Source: Pseudomonas monteilii (GTDB lineage: Bacteria > Pseudomonadota > Gammaproteobacteria > Pseudomonadales > Pseudomonadaceae). From it: a DNA stretch of 64,000 bases. The position numbers were made by a program, and so were the translations under genes. The notes beneath the pieces were generated by a model that did no database searches, had not been told where the DNA came from, and was given only the letters and a program-made list of their open reading frames with translations. Shown piece after piece: positions 26,754 to 35,281 of this stretch; positions within the stretch are counted from its first letter, which is position 1, and each line of letters begins with the position of its first letter. The stretch is from positions 558,001 to 622,000 of the forward strand of contig CP013997.1 in assembly GCA_001534745.1 (NCBI GenBank). The letters run 5' to 3'.

Positions 26754-27079
26754 GGTGAGCCTTGAATGAGAACCTGTATCAGTTGCGGATCATCCCACCG
26801 CGCGTGGGGGAGGGCAACGCCTGCTGTGTTAAGAAGGTTAATCCTGCTGCACCACTGGCAGCCCTGCGGTATCGTTCGCAAAAAGCAATGTGTTTCGTTT
26901 GCGAATTACTGTCATTCATGCGGCTGCTGGCCCATGTCCCAGTCTCCCTGCGCGGTGATCGTCCGGCCCTGCCCGTGACGCCGCACAGGGCTGCCCGCCA
27001 GAACGTGGTCCGAACCACGCGACGCGGCGCAGACGAACCCTTGCGCCTCTGTCATCGCAGTGCCAACGAAGGAAGGGTC
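26754..27079. promoter_or_regulatory. Divergent regulatory region between response regulator and TonB receptor
   Basis: 326 bases between the two start codons. It contains a perfect 8-bp inverted repeat TTCGCAAA (26875-26882) and TTTGCGAA (26898-26905) with a 15-base spacer. It also holds a direct pair GTTAAG/GTTAAT (26828-26833 and 26837-26842), resembling half-sites of OmpR-type regulators. Neither is proven. The receptor frame is open upstream of 27080, but the ribosome site GGAAGGG and the signal peptide favour 27080, so this stretch is probably untranslated. Confidence 0.4.
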
Positions 27080-29257
27080 ATGAACGGTTCGAAAGGTATG
27101 GGGCGCCCGTACGGCGCACGGGGCTGGCTGGTGCTAGGGTTGATGGCGCCGTTTTCACTGTCGGCGCTGGCCGAGACGGTCGCCGAGCCGATCACCATCG
27201 ACAGCGGCGCGCTCGACCTGCCGGCCCTGACCATCGACGGCAACCGCTTGTACGACATGCTGCCGTCGGAAGCCACCGGCGGCTACAGCGTCGATGCCGC
27301 CACCGTCGGCACCAAGACGCCCGCGGCGCTCAAGGACATCCCGCAGTCGATCACCGTCTACACCCAGGACTACGTCAAGGATCGCCGTTTCGTGCACCTG
27401 GACGACCTGGCCAAGTACACCGCCGGCCTGCGCACCCTGACCAACGACAGCGGCCGCTCGTCGATCTATGCCCGGGGCTACGAGTACAGCGAGTTCAACA
27501 TCGACGGCCTGCCCGCGCCGATGGCCAGCATCTTCGGCACCGTACCGTCGCTGGCAGCGTTCGACCGGGTCGAGATCATGCGCGGCCCGGCCGGGCTGTT
27601 CAGCAGCACCAGCGAACTGGGCGGTATCGTCAACATGGTGCGCAAGCGCCCGACCGCCGAGTTCCAGGGCCATGTCGAAGGCAGCTACGGCACCTGGGAC
27701 ACCAACCACGAAGAAGTCGACCTGAGCGGCCCGCTGGACGACGCCGGGCGTGTGCGGGGGCGCTTCGTCGCCTCCCGTGACGACACCAACGGCGAAGTCG
27801 ACTACAACGCCAACACCAGCAACACCTACTACGGCGCGCTGGACATCGACCTGGACGCGGACACCCTGCTGTCGTTCGGCCTGATCCACGAAGTGAAGAA
27901 CCTCGTCCCGCACAACGGCTACCCTGCCACCTTGAACGGTGAAGTGCCGGACTTCAGCCACTCGCGCTTCCTCGGCGCCGACTGGAACAGCTTCGACGGC
28001 AAGACCACCGACCTGGTCGCCGAACTGACCCACCGCTTCGACAATGGCGGCTACGGTCGCATCGCCGCCCGTGGCTCGCAGCGTGACACCGAGTACCTGT
28101 ACGCCTTCACCGCCACCAACGCCAGGAACGGGGCCAACTCCGAGCGCGCCAGCGCCCGTGACTTCACCCAGGACACCTATTCGCTGGACGCCAGCTACAG
28201 CCAGCCGTTCGAAACCTTCGGCCAGATCAGCGAGTTCGTGGTCGGCAGCGACTACAAGAACTACGACAGCGAATACCGCAACGGCACCACCAACCTGGGC
28301 ACCATCAACGTCAACACCTACTCGCCGACCCGCTTCGGCAAGCCAGCGCCGAACTACAGCACCGAGGTCGGCACCCAGGAAGAAGAGTACGGCCTCTACT
28401 CCAAAGTCACCTTCCGCCCCATCGAGCGCCTGGCGCTGATCGGCGGCGGCCGTTTCAGCTGGTACCGTGGCGACTTCTACACCACTACCCTCAAGACGGG
28501 CGCCACCGATGCCGACAGCAAGCGCGTGGACGGCCACTTCACGCCTTACGGCGGGCTGGTCTATGACCTGAACGACACCCATGCGCTGTACGCCAGCTAT
28601 TCACAGGTGTTCAAGCCACAGTCGGCCACCGACGGCCAGGGCCGGGTACTCAAGCCGCGCGAAGGTCAGCAGTACGAAGTCGGCGTGAAGAGCAGCTACT
28701 TCGGCGGCGACCTCAACACCCGCCTGTCGGCCTTCCGCCTGACCGACGAGAACCGCGCCAGTGCCCTGTACGACGCCGACGGCGTGGCCACCACCAACTC
28801 CGTCGCCTCCGGCAAGACCCGCGTCAAGGGTGCCGAAGTGGAAGTCAGCGGCAAGCTGACCCCGAACTGGGAGCTGCTGGCCGGCTACACCTGGATGCAG
28901 ACCGACACCGTCAAGGGCGACCCCGAGACCACCTTCTTCATCATGCCGCGCCACCAGGCCTCGCTGTGGAGCAAGTACACCCTCAGCCAAGGCCCGCTCG
29001 AAGGGCTGGCCATCGGCGGTGGTGTGTCGGCCATGAGCAACTTCCATTCCGAGAACGGCGGGGTGCGCATCGACGCGCCGGGGTATGCCACGGTGGATGC
29101 GCTGCTGTCGTACCCGGTGACGCCGAAGCTGACCGCCACCCTGAACGTCAACAACCTGTTCGACCGGGATTACCTGTCGCGGGTGGGATCGACCTCGACG
29201 TTCAACTTCTATGGGCCGTCGCGCAGCATGGTGGTGGGGGCGCGGTACGACTTCTAA
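27080..29257 (+). CDS. TonB-dependent siderophore receptor
   Basis: 725 residues from ATG 27080 (GAAGGAAGGGTC upstream). Signal peptide ~1-34 ends SALAET. Then comes a TonB-box region (PALTIDG), and a plug domain with KDIPQSITVYTQDYVKDRR and FDRVEIMRGPAGLFSSTSE. The 22-strand barrel ends in the aromatic outer-membrane signature ARYDF. This is the TonB-siderophor (TIGR01783) branch that imports ferric hydroxamates and related siderophores. No N-terminal signalling domain is present, so it is not an ECF-type transducer. Control by the divergent two-component system is likely. Confidence 0.9.
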   Translation: MNGSKGMGRPYGARGWLVLGLMAPFSLSALAETVAEPITIDSGALDLPALTIDGNRLYDMLPSEATGGYSVDAATVGTKTPAALKDIPQSITVYTQDYVKDRRFVHLDDLAKYTAGLRTLTNDSGRSSIYARGYEYSEFNIDGLPAPMASIFGTVPSLAAFDRVEIMRGPAGLFSSTSELGGIVNMVRKRPTAEFQGHVEGSYGTWDTNHEEVDLSGPLDDAGRVRGRFVASRDDTNGEVDYNANTSNTYYGALDIDLDADTLLSFGLIHEVKNLVPHNGYPATLNGEVPDFSHSRFLGADWNSFDGKTTDLVAELTHRFDNGGYGRIAARGSQRDTEYLYAFTATNARNGANSERASARDFTQDTYSLDASYSQPFETFGQISEFVVGSDYKNYDSEYRNGTTNLGTINVNTYSPTRFGKPAPNYSTEVGTQEEEYGLYSKVTFRPIERLALIGGGRFSWYRGDFYTTTLKTGATDADSKRVDGHFTPYGGLVYDLNDTHALYASYSQVFKPQSATDGQGRVLKPREGQQYEVGVKSSYFGGDLNTRLSAFRLTDENRASALYDADGVATTNSVASGKTRVKGAEVEVSGKLTPNWELLAGYTWMQTDTVKGDPETTFFIMPRHQASLWSKYTLSQGPLEGLAIGGGVSAMSNFHSENGGVRIDAPGYATVDALLSYPVTPKLTATLNVNNLFDRDYLSRVGSTSTFNFYGPSRSMVVGARYDF

Positions 29258-29486
29258 GGGCAGGGTGAGCCCAGGGGCCGCTGGACGACGACATCGCCCG
29301 AGCGCCCTCTGGGCCCGCGCCGACAGCGGGTCATCGCCTCATGCGTGGCACCGCTGACGGCTTGAAACATTTTGAACCAAATATTCCGCGGACTTCTCCA
29401 TCGAGTACGCAGCGAAGCAATGGATCGCCCCGCCGGTAACGGACCTGGCGCGCCGCGTAACCCTTTCGCTGCCTTCGGAGAGTCCC

Positions 29487-30179
29487 ATGGTTCAGACCCC
29501 GCTACTCATCGGCTTCATCGTGATGTCGCTCGCCTCCCTGATCATCTACGCCAAAGGCGTGCACCACGGCCCCTTGCGCGGCCACACCCTGATCCATGCC
29601 GCCGTCCCCTTCATCGCCGCCACCGCCTACCTGTCCATGTACCTGGGCGTTGGCAACCTGATCAAGCTCGATGGCAGCGTGACCTACCTGGCGCGCTACC
29701 TGGACTGGACCTTCACCACCCCGTTGCTGCTGGCAGGCGTCGTCTCCTCGGCGTTCCTCGGCGCCCGTGAGCAGGAAGGCAAGGCCGGGTTCGTGGCGTC
29801 CATCGTCACCCTCGACGTGGTGATGATCGTGACCGGCCTGATCGCCTCCCTGGCGCCCTATGGCGTGGTCAAGTGGGTGTTCTTCGCCTGGTCCTGCGCA
29901 GCCTTCGCCGGCGTGCTGTACCTCCTGTGGAAGCCCCTGGTGACACTCGCCAACCAGCACACCTCGATCGGCGCCGCCTACCGCCGCAACGTGGGTTTTC
30001 TGAGCGTGCTGTGGTTGATCTACCCCGTGGTCTTCGCCGTCGGCCCGGAAGGCATCTGGGCGGTGAGCGATGCCGTGACCGTCTGGGTATTCCTGATTCT
30101 CGACGTGCTGGCCAAGGTGGTCTACGCCTTCACCTCCGAACGTAACCTGCGCACGGCACTGGCAGGCCGGAGCGCCTGA
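29487..30179 (+). CDS. Microbial rhodopsin, putative light-driven proton pump (DTG type)
   Basis: 230 residues, seven membrane helices. Helix C reads RYLDWTFTTPLL (70-81): Asp73 matches bacteriorhodopsin Asp85 (Schiff-base counter-ion) and Thr77 matches Thr89, but the cytoplasmic donor position (bacteriorhodopsin Asp96) is Gly84, giving the motif D-T-G. Helix G carries LDVLAKVVYAF with Asp206 and retinal-binding Lys210. Leu81, at the usual tuning site, predicts green absorption. D-T-G rhodopsins are known from P. putida and Pantoea and reported as proton pumps with an unusual donor. The next gene, two bases on, makes retinal. Start ATG 29487 has GGAGAG upstream. Confidence 0.93.
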   Translation: MVQTPLLIGFIVMSLASLIIYAKGVHHGPLRGHTLIHAAVPFIAATAYLSMYLGVGNLIKLDGSVTYLARYLDWTFTTPLLLAGVVSSAFLGAREQEGKAGFVASIVTLDVVMIVTGLIASLAPYGVVKWVFFAWSCAAFAGVLYLLWKPLVTLANQHTSIGAAYRRNVGFLSVLWLIYPVVFAVGPEGIWAVSDAVTVWVFLILDVLAKVVYAFTSERNLRTALAGRSA

Positions 30180-30181
30180 GT

Positions 30182-31009
30182 ATGATCCCCGCCGGGCGCG
30201 GCTGGGATCTGCTGGCGCTGTGCGCCGGGGTCGCCAGCCTGGTCGGCGGTGGTGCGCCCCTGGCCTTCGCCCTGGCCGTCGGGTTGGGGTTGGGGCTGCT
30301 GCATGGGGCCAGTGATCTGCAACTGGTCGCGCGGCCTCGTTGGCTGCGCTTTCTCGCCTGGTATCTGGGCGTGGCTGTGGGTTACCTGCTGCTCTGGCAG
30401 GTGGCCGGTGTGGTCGCGCTGGTAACCTTTCTGCTGATGTCGATCTGGCATTTCGCCCATGAAGATGACGTCTTCGCGCACCGCCATGAACAGGTGGCGT
30501 TGGGCGTGTTCATCGTGGGCGGGCCGGCGGTGCTGCATGCCGAGGCGGTCGGACGGTTGCTGGACCTGGCCATGGGCGCTGGGGCGCCGGCCGGGCTTGG
30601 AGCGGGATCGGCCGAGGTGCTGGCGGTGGGCGGCGCGTTGGCGGCGGCGGTGCTGGCGCTGACGGCCTGGCGGACGCGGGATGGGCGGTTGGCGGTGACG
30701 TTGCTGCTGATCGTGGCGCTGCCGCCGCTGGTGGGGTTTGCGCTGGGGTTCTTCCTGCTGCACGCGGCGCCGCAGACGTTGGTCAGGCAACGGCTGTTGG
30801 GGGCAGGGCGGCTGGGGGCGTATGTGTGGCGGATCTGGCCGGTGCTGCTGGCGGCATTGGGGTTCGCGGTGGTGGGCGGGTGGGTGTTCGTGGTGCAGGA
30901 GCAGACCGGGATCCGCTCGCTGTTCGCGGTGCTGGCGGCGTTTGCGTTGCCGCATATGGTGGTGTTGCCGCGGTTTGTGGCTTGCACACCGCATCACGCA
31001 CGGGCCTAG
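30182..31009 (+). CDS. blh: Brp/Blh family beta-carotene 15,15'-dioxygenase (retinal synthesis)
   Basis: 275 residues, strongly hydrophobic with seven to nine membrane helices. The four histidine-bearing blocks of the Brp/Blh family are present: GLLHGASDLQL, SIWHFAHEDD, FFLLHAAPQTL and FALPHMVVLPR. These are taken to hold the iron that splits beta-carotene into two retinals. The start is two bases after the rhodopsin stop, so the pair is one operon. Codon use shifts to G-rich triplets in the second half. No crtEBIY carotene genes occur in the window, so beta-carotene must come from elsewhere in the genome or from outside. Confidence 0.88.
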   Translation: MIPAGRGWDLLALCAGVASLVGGGAPLAFALAVGLGLGLLHGASDLQLVARPRWLRFLAWYLGVAVGYLLLWQVAGVVALVTFLLMSIWHFAHEDDVFAHRHEQVALGVFIVGGPAVLHAEAVGRLLDLAMGAGAPAGLGAGSAEVLAVGGALAAAVLALTAWRTRDGRLAVTLLLIVALPPLVGFALGFFLLHAAPQTLVRQRLLGAGRLGAYVWRIWPVLLAALGFAVVGGWVFVVQEQTGIRSLFAVLAAFALPHMVVLPRFVACTPHHARA

Positions 31010-31070
31010 GGCGTTTGTCTGGTCCAGGGCACATGGTCGATGGCGTAGGCGAGCGCCTGGATCAGTGCTT

Positions 31071-31694
31071 TCACGGTGTACCGTTGCGGCCATGCAGACG
31101 GAAGCCGGGTCGCTCGCTCAGGCGCTGGTAATAGGCGCCGACCGCCGGAAAGTCCGGGTGGTCCAGCGGCGTTTCGAACCAGCGGTTGACCGATAGACCG
31201 ATCGGAATGTCCGCCAGGGAAAATGTGCTGCCGCTGACGTATGCGCCCGTCGCGTCGAGTTGCCTGTCCAGGATTGCCATGTGCCGGGTCCATTCGCGGC
31301 ATCCCCATGCCAGCGCGTTCGGGTCTTGGTGGGCAGCGCTTTGCCTGACCAGCGACATGAAGGCATAACTCCAGGCTGCGTTGAAGTCGGTCGCCTGCCA
31401 ATCCATCCACTGGTCTACACGGGCCTTGGCTTTTGCCTCGGTCGGGTACAGGTGCTCGGCGCTGGTCCTGTTCGCTAGGTAGCGGATGATCGTGTTGGAT
31501 TCCCACAGCACGAATCCGTCGTCATTGATTACTGGCACCTTCGCGTTGGGGTTCAGCGCTGTGAAATCGGGGGTGGTGGTGTCTCTGAAGCCAGTGCCCC
31601 AGTCGTGTCGTTCAAAAGGCAGCTGCAGTTCGGCGCAGGTCCAGAGGACCTTGCGCACGTTGATCGAGGAGGCTTTGCCGAGTAGGTGGAGCAT
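31071..31694 (-). CDS. Glutathione S-transferase
   Basis: 207 residues. The N-terminal thioredoxin-like domain has [29 protein letters not shown] (cis-Pro) and [12 protein letters not shown], the glutathione-binding E-S pair. The helical C-terminal domain has the N-capping motif FSLADIPIG. Ser10/Asn12 are the likely catalytic contacts, as in beta/theta-like bacterial enzymes. It probably conjugates or reduces electrophiles in the cytoplasm. It is convergent with blh (61-base gap). Confidence 0.9.
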   Translation of the reverse strand: MLHLLGKASSINVRKVLWTCAELQLPFERHDWGTGFRDTTTPDFTALNPNAKVPVINDDGFVLWESNTIIRYLANRTSAEHLYPTEAKAKARVDQWMDWQATDFNAAWSYAFMSLVRQSAAHQDPNALAWGCREWTRHMAILDRQLDATGAYVSGSTFSLADIPIGLSVNRWFETPLDHPDFPAVGAYYQRLSERPGFRLHGRNGTP

Positions 31695-31799
31695 GTCATT
31701 TCCTTATGATGGTGGGACTTCGCCCTTCGTCCTGAAGTTGGCTGTGACGCAGAGAACATGACGAGCGTTGGCAGCGCTCAGAGGCTCTGTCGCCGGTCG

Positions 31800-31930
31800 G
31801 TTTTTGGGGCCGCCTTGCGGCCCATCGCGGCACAGGGGCCGCTCCCACACCCGTAGCCCCACCGCGGTGGTGCCGACAGTCGCGGTCCTCCTGTAGGAGC
31901 GGCCCCTGTGCCGCGATTGGGCCCGCAGGG
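31800..31930. repeat. Inverted pair of REP elements
   Basis: ATCGCGGCACAGGGGCCGCT followed by CCCACA (31827-31852) faces its near-perfect reverse complement TGTAGGAGCGGCCCCTGTGC then CGCGAT (31892-31917), ~40 bases apart. This is a classic REP doublet (BIME-like) between the GST gene and the second TonB receptor. It could fold as a long hairpin in RNA. The rest of the 461-base gap holds only the promoter described separately. Confidence 0.8.
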
Positions 31931-32089
31931 CCCACAAAGCCTGTAAATCACTTCTTTCAAACCAACAATATAATTTCACGAGAGCAGCCCTGCTTATCAC
32001 CCCCGCTGCGAGATTAACCCCAAGCGTCAGGAGCATCCGTCCCACACCCACCGGGAAACCTCCTACACAAGACCCAAAATCGATACAAC

Positions 32090-32124
32090 TTGACATATCT
32101 ATTGATAGGAATTCTTATTCGCTA
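32090..32124 (+). promoter_or_regulatory. Putative sigma70 promoter overlapped by a Fur-like box
   Basis: TTGACA (32090-32095) and TCTTAT (32113-32118) are separated by 17 bases. The overlapping ATTGATAGGAATTCTTATTC (32101-32120) is AT-rich and shares about half its positions with the Fur consensus (GATAATGATAATCATTATC, from memory). The site lies 32 bases before the receptor start codon, as expected for iron-repressed control. Promoter call is fair; the Fur call is weak. Confidence 0.5.
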
Positions 32125-32155
32125 CCTTTTCCTATCAACACGGACCGTTCAATCC

Positions 32156-34345
32156 ATGTCGTATCGTCCCTCATCAAGCCGTTTCACGCCGGCCCACAAC
32201 CTCCTGGCCGCCGCCGTCTGCCTGGCCACGCTGACGCCCGCCTGGGCTGCCACCCCTGATGAGGGCCAAGCGCAGAGCACTCCAGGTGTCATGGAATTGG
32301 GGGCTACCGAAATCATCAACACCCAGCTAGGCAGCGTCACCGAAGGCTCGCAGTCCTACACCACAGGCGCCATGTCCACCGCGACCAAGCTGCCCCTGAC
32401 CATGCGTGAAACACCCCAGGCCACCACAGTGATCACCCGTCAGCGCATGGACGATCAGAACATGACCAGCATCAATGACGTGGTGAAGAACGCACCCGGT
32501 CTGTTCCTCAACTTCTCCAGCGGCCCAGGCCGCCAGACCTATTCGGCGCGCGGCTTCGACATCGATAACCTGATGTACGACGGCATCCCCAGTGGCTACG
32601 AAGGCTGGACGGTCGGCTCGCAGCCCAACCTGGCGATGTTCGACCGCGTCGAGATCGTGCGCGGTGCCACCGGTCTTGTAACCGGTGCAGGCAACCCCTC
32701 GGCGGCAATCAACCTGGTGCGCAAGCGTCCCCTGGCCGAGCAACGGGTCACCCTGACCGGCGCCGCCGGCAGCTGGGACGACTACCGCGGCGAGATCGAC
32801 GCCTCCAGCCCGCTCAATGACAGCGGCACCCTGCGCGGTCGCGTGGTCGCCTCGTACCGCGGCAACGACAGCTTCGTGGATGATGTCGACGAGGACCACG
32901 GCCTGTTCTACGCCGTGACCGAAGCGGACCTGAGCGACGACACCACGCTGACCCTCGGCTTTTCGCACCAGAAGGACAAGACCAACTACTTCTGGGGCTC
33001 CTCGCTGGTCGGCCTCGATGGCCGCCACCTGAACCTGCCGCGCTCGTTCAACCCAGGCAGCAAATGGGAAGACAAGGACCAGGAGATCGACACGGTGTTC
33101 GCCGAAGTGCGTCACCGGCTGGCCAACGACTGGAACCTGCAGGTCAACGCCAACTACAGCCAGCAGGACGCAGTGTTCTCCGGTTCCTACTTGTCGCGCT
33201 TCGATGATCTGAAACTGAACCGCACTGTGTACCAGTCGGGCCACGATCAGAAGAAGTCAGGTGTGGACGCCTTTGTCAGCGGTCCTTTCGAGGCATTCGG
33301 CCGGACACACGAGTTGGTGGTGGGCGCCAGCAAGCGCGTCTACGACATGACCCAGAAGAATTACTCGCCCTATACGACTGAATGGCCAGTTGACGGCGCC
33401 AAACCCAATTTCAATCGCACGGGCAAAAGCCACGACGTCACGACACAAGATGGCGTGTACATGACCACACGCCTGACCCTGGCTGACCCGCTCAAGTTGA
33501 TTCTCGGCGGGCGTCTGGACTGGTATGAGTACGACGACAAGGGCAGTTCGGAATCCGACCAGAAAGTGACCCGCAACGTCACCCGCTATGGCGGGCTGAT
33601 CTACGACCTGGACGACCACCACTCGGTGTATGTCAGCTACAGCGACATCTTCAACCCGCAGACTAACAAAGACGCCGGCGGTGGCATGGTCAAGCCGGTG
33701 GAAGGCAAGAACTACGAGATCGGGCTGAAAGGCGAGTACTTCGATGGCGCCTTGAACACCAGCGTCGCGGTGTTCCGCGTCGATCAGGAGAACCGGGCTG
33801 TTTCCGTGATTGGTGCTGACCGTTTCAACTGTGATGACCCAACCAACTGCTACGAGGCCTCGGGCGAGATCCGCAGTCAGGGCGTGGAGTTCGAAGTGCA
33901 AGGCTCGGTGCTGCCGAACTGGGAGGTGGGGGCAGGGTACACCTATGCGCGTACGCACTACCTGAAGGACGCCAGCAACCCGCAGAACGAGAACCAGCAG
34001 TTCGACACCGACATGCCGGAACACCTGTTCAAGGTGACCACCAGCTACCGGTTCCAGGGGCCGCTGGAAAAGCTGCGCGTGGGCGGGAACGTGTATTGGC
34101 AGAGCCGGATGTACAACGACGTGACCACGGCGGATGGCAGCGTGTACCGGTTGCAGCAGGGCGGGTATGCGGTGACGGACCTGATGGCGGGGTATCGGGT
34201 GAACGAGCACCTGGACCTGCAGGTGAATGCGAACAATATCTTTGACCGCAAGTACTACTCGGCGATTTCGAGTTCGATTGAGTACGGCGGGGATGTGTAT
34301 GGGGCGCCGCGGAATGTGATGGTGACGGGGAAATATACGTTCTGA
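32156..34345 (+). CDS. TonB-dependent siderophore receptor (FpvA/FoxA-type, without signalling domain)
   Basis: 729 residues from ATG 32156. Signal peptide ~1-38 ends PAWAATP. The plug shows RETPQATTVITRQRMDDQN, APGLFLNFSSGPG, YSARGFDIDNLMYDG and FDRVEIVRGATGLVTGAGNP, the pattern of pyoverdine/ferrioxamine-type receptors. The barrel ends GKYTF. A secretin/TonB short N-terminal (STN) domain is absent, so it imports but does not signal. It probably takes up a ferric siderophore, perhaps a xenosiderophore. The 3' third is codon-biased to G like blh. Iron control is suggested by the upstream box. Confidence 0.9.
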   Translation: MSYRPSSSRFTPAHNLLAAAVCLATLTPAWAATPDEGQAQSTPGVMELGATEIINTQLGSVTEGSQSYTTGAMSTATKLPLTMRETPQATTVITRQRMDDQNMTSINDVVKNAPGLFLNFSSGPGRQTYSARGFDIDNLMYDGIPSGYEGWTVGSQPNLAMFDRVEIVRGATGLVTGAGNPSAAINLVRKRPLAEQRVTLTGAAGSWDDYRGEIDASSPLNDSGTLRGRVVASYRGNDSFVDDVDEDHGLFYAVTEADLSDDTTLTLGFSHQKDKTNYFWGSSLVGLDGRHLNLPRSFNPGSKWEDKDQEIDTVFAEVRHRLANDWNLQVNANYSQQDAVFSGSYLSRFDDLKLNRTVYQSGHDQKKSGVDAFVSGPFEAFGRTHELVVGASKRVYDMTQKNYSPYTTEWPVDGAKPNFNRTGKSHDVTTQDGVYMTTRLTLADPLKLILGGRLDWYEYDDKGSSESDQKVTRNVTRYGGLIYDLDDHHSVYVSYSDIFNPQTNKDAGGGMVKPVEGKNYEIGLKGEYFDGALNTSVAVFRVDQENRAVSVIGADRFNCDDPTNCYEASGEIRSQGVEFEVQGSVLPNWEVGAGYTYARTHYLKDASNPQNENQQFDTDMPEHLFKVTTSYRFQGPLEKLRVGGNVYWQSRMYNDVTTADGSVYRLQQGGYAVTDLMAGYRVNEHLDLQVNANNIFDRKYYSAISSSIEYGGDVYGAPRNVMVTGKYTF

Positions 34346-34510
34346 GAACGAGGTGCTCTGCATTAGCGATTCTGGCGTTTTCTCGCCAGGCGCCATGAAG
34401 TAGCTGTAAGACAAGTCTGAATCTCACCCTAAATGCTTGGGGAGGATCACGTTCGGAAGTATCCTACAGCCGCTTCGGAAGCTTCCACCTTGGCGTGGAA
34501 ATGTCGCAGG

Positions 34511-34690
34511 GGTAACGTCGCCGGGTCGTCGATGTTGACGACCGGGTGTGAGAAGCCCGTGTGGACTACGACAGCTTCCAGTAATGGTAGCCGGGCACGA
34601 GCAGGTTTCGGCCTGGCCGTGGTGTCGTGGACACGGTCTTCTCACCTCGCGTCCGGCTACCACCCGATCTGTGAGAAGGGCAGGTGAGTA
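34511..34690 (+). ncRNA. Putative structured RNA leader of the DUF6124-DUF3077 genes
   Basis: Not a protein gene: no frame of length. Perfect stems can be drawn: GTCGTC/GACGAC (34525-34530 with 34537-34542, loop GATGTT); a 9-bp long-range stem GGTAGCCGG (34586-34594) with CCGGCTACC (34653-34661); inside it CAGG/CCTG (34602-34605 with 34612-34615) and GTGTC/GACAC (34622-34626 with 34630-34634). CTTCTCAC at 34638-34645 is complementary to both GTGAGAAG at 34548-34555 and GTGAGAAG at 34671-34678, so two folds compete. It lies 32-211 bases before the DUF6124 start. I recall similar sequence before such genes in other pseudomonads, but cannot verify it. Confidence 0.5.
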
Positions 34691-34721
34691 GCTTTCCGTA
34701 GCTATCCACGAAGACCATTCC

Positions 34722-34967
34722 ATGAAAAAGATCGTCCCAGATCCGCCAGCCAACCTCATCACTACTCCCTATTTTTCCATCCACTCCGAAATCATCCCGC
34801 CGGATGCCTTGGCGCATGCTAGTGAGCTGTTGCGTGGCGTGGAGGAAACCTTTGCCCACTGTCGACGAAATCAGGACGGTGACCCCTGCGTGAACATGCT
34901 CGCCAATGCTCAGCATGCGACCGAAATGGCTCGGGTGCTCATTGAGCATGCCCTTAGTAAAATCTGA
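34722..34967 (+). CDS. DUF6124 family small protein
   Basis: 81 residues. MKKIVPDPP at the N-terminus is the hallmark of this Pseudomonas-restricted family. The rest is helical and ends MARVLIEHALSKI. No signal peptide or membrane segment. Function unknown. The next gene (DUF3077) starts 14 bases after the stop, and both are bounded by the structured leader and an intrinsic terminator, so they form one transcription unit. The ribosome site is weak (CGAAG ~8 bases upstream). Confidence 0.8.
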   Translation: MKKIVPDPPANLITTPYFSIHSEIIPPDALAHASELLRGVEETFAHCRRNQDGDPCVNMLANAQHATEMARVLIEHALSKI

Positions 34968-34981
34968 CTTGGGGATGGCGC

Positions 34982-35233
34982 ATGGAGAATTTGACAACTG
35001 CCTGCAGCACGGCGGGTGAGGAACACTTTCTTGAGCTGTTTTGCGTTCAGCGTGGGGTTCCGTACGACCGGGTGTTCGAAGAGCTCTCGGTGCTGCTGGG
35101 CTGTATTCGAGATCTGACCTATAGGGCAGAGGTGGAGAAGGATTTGCCTTCGCTCACGTCGATTCGGTACCTGAGTTCGCTTGCCAAGGCGCTCATCAAT
35201 GACATTGAGCTTGCCGGGCATCGTAGCGGCTGA
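34982..35233 (+). CDS. DUF3077 family small protein
   Basis: 83 residues, helical. The central LELFCVQRGVPYDRVFEELS and LLGCIRDLTYRAEVEKD match my picture of DUF3077, a small Pseudomonas family often found beside DUF6124. Paired cysteines (C9, C21 and C40) are present. No known function. The gene follows DUF6124 by 14 bases (TTGGGGATGGCGC precedes the ATG, giving GGGGA) and ends 21 bases before an intrinsic terminator. Confidence 0.75.
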   Translation: MENLTTACSTAGEEHFLELFCVQRGVPYDRVFEELSVLLGCIRDLTYRAEVEKDLPSLTSIRYLSSLAKALINDIELAGHRSG

Positions 35234-35254
35234 GTCGTAGGCGGGGCCACAGAG

Positions 35255-35281
35255 AAAAACCGAGCGCAGGCTCGGTTTTTT
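35255..35281 (+). terminator. Rho-independent terminator after DUF3077
   Basis: A-tract, stem CCGAGC (35260-35265), loop GCAG, stem GCTCGG (35270-35275), then six T. This is a textbook intrinsic terminator; the A-tract would let it work in reverse too. It closes the DUF6124-DUF3077 unit and marks the last recognisable core feature before the accessory region. Confidence 0.9.

Noticed and set aside
27155..28582. 475-codon minus-strand frame rich in Val/Gly/Ala
   Set aside because: Shadow of the TonB receptor gene; no motif or ribosome site.
27080..29257. TonB receptor as a retinal or carotenoid importer for the rhodopsin
   Set aside because: Its plug and barrel features are those of siderophore receptors; only adjacency supports the idea.
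29341..29486. Sigma70 promoter for the rhodopsin operon (TTGAAA at 29362)
   Set aside because: No acceptable -10 box occurs at 16-18 bases; the promoter could not be placed.
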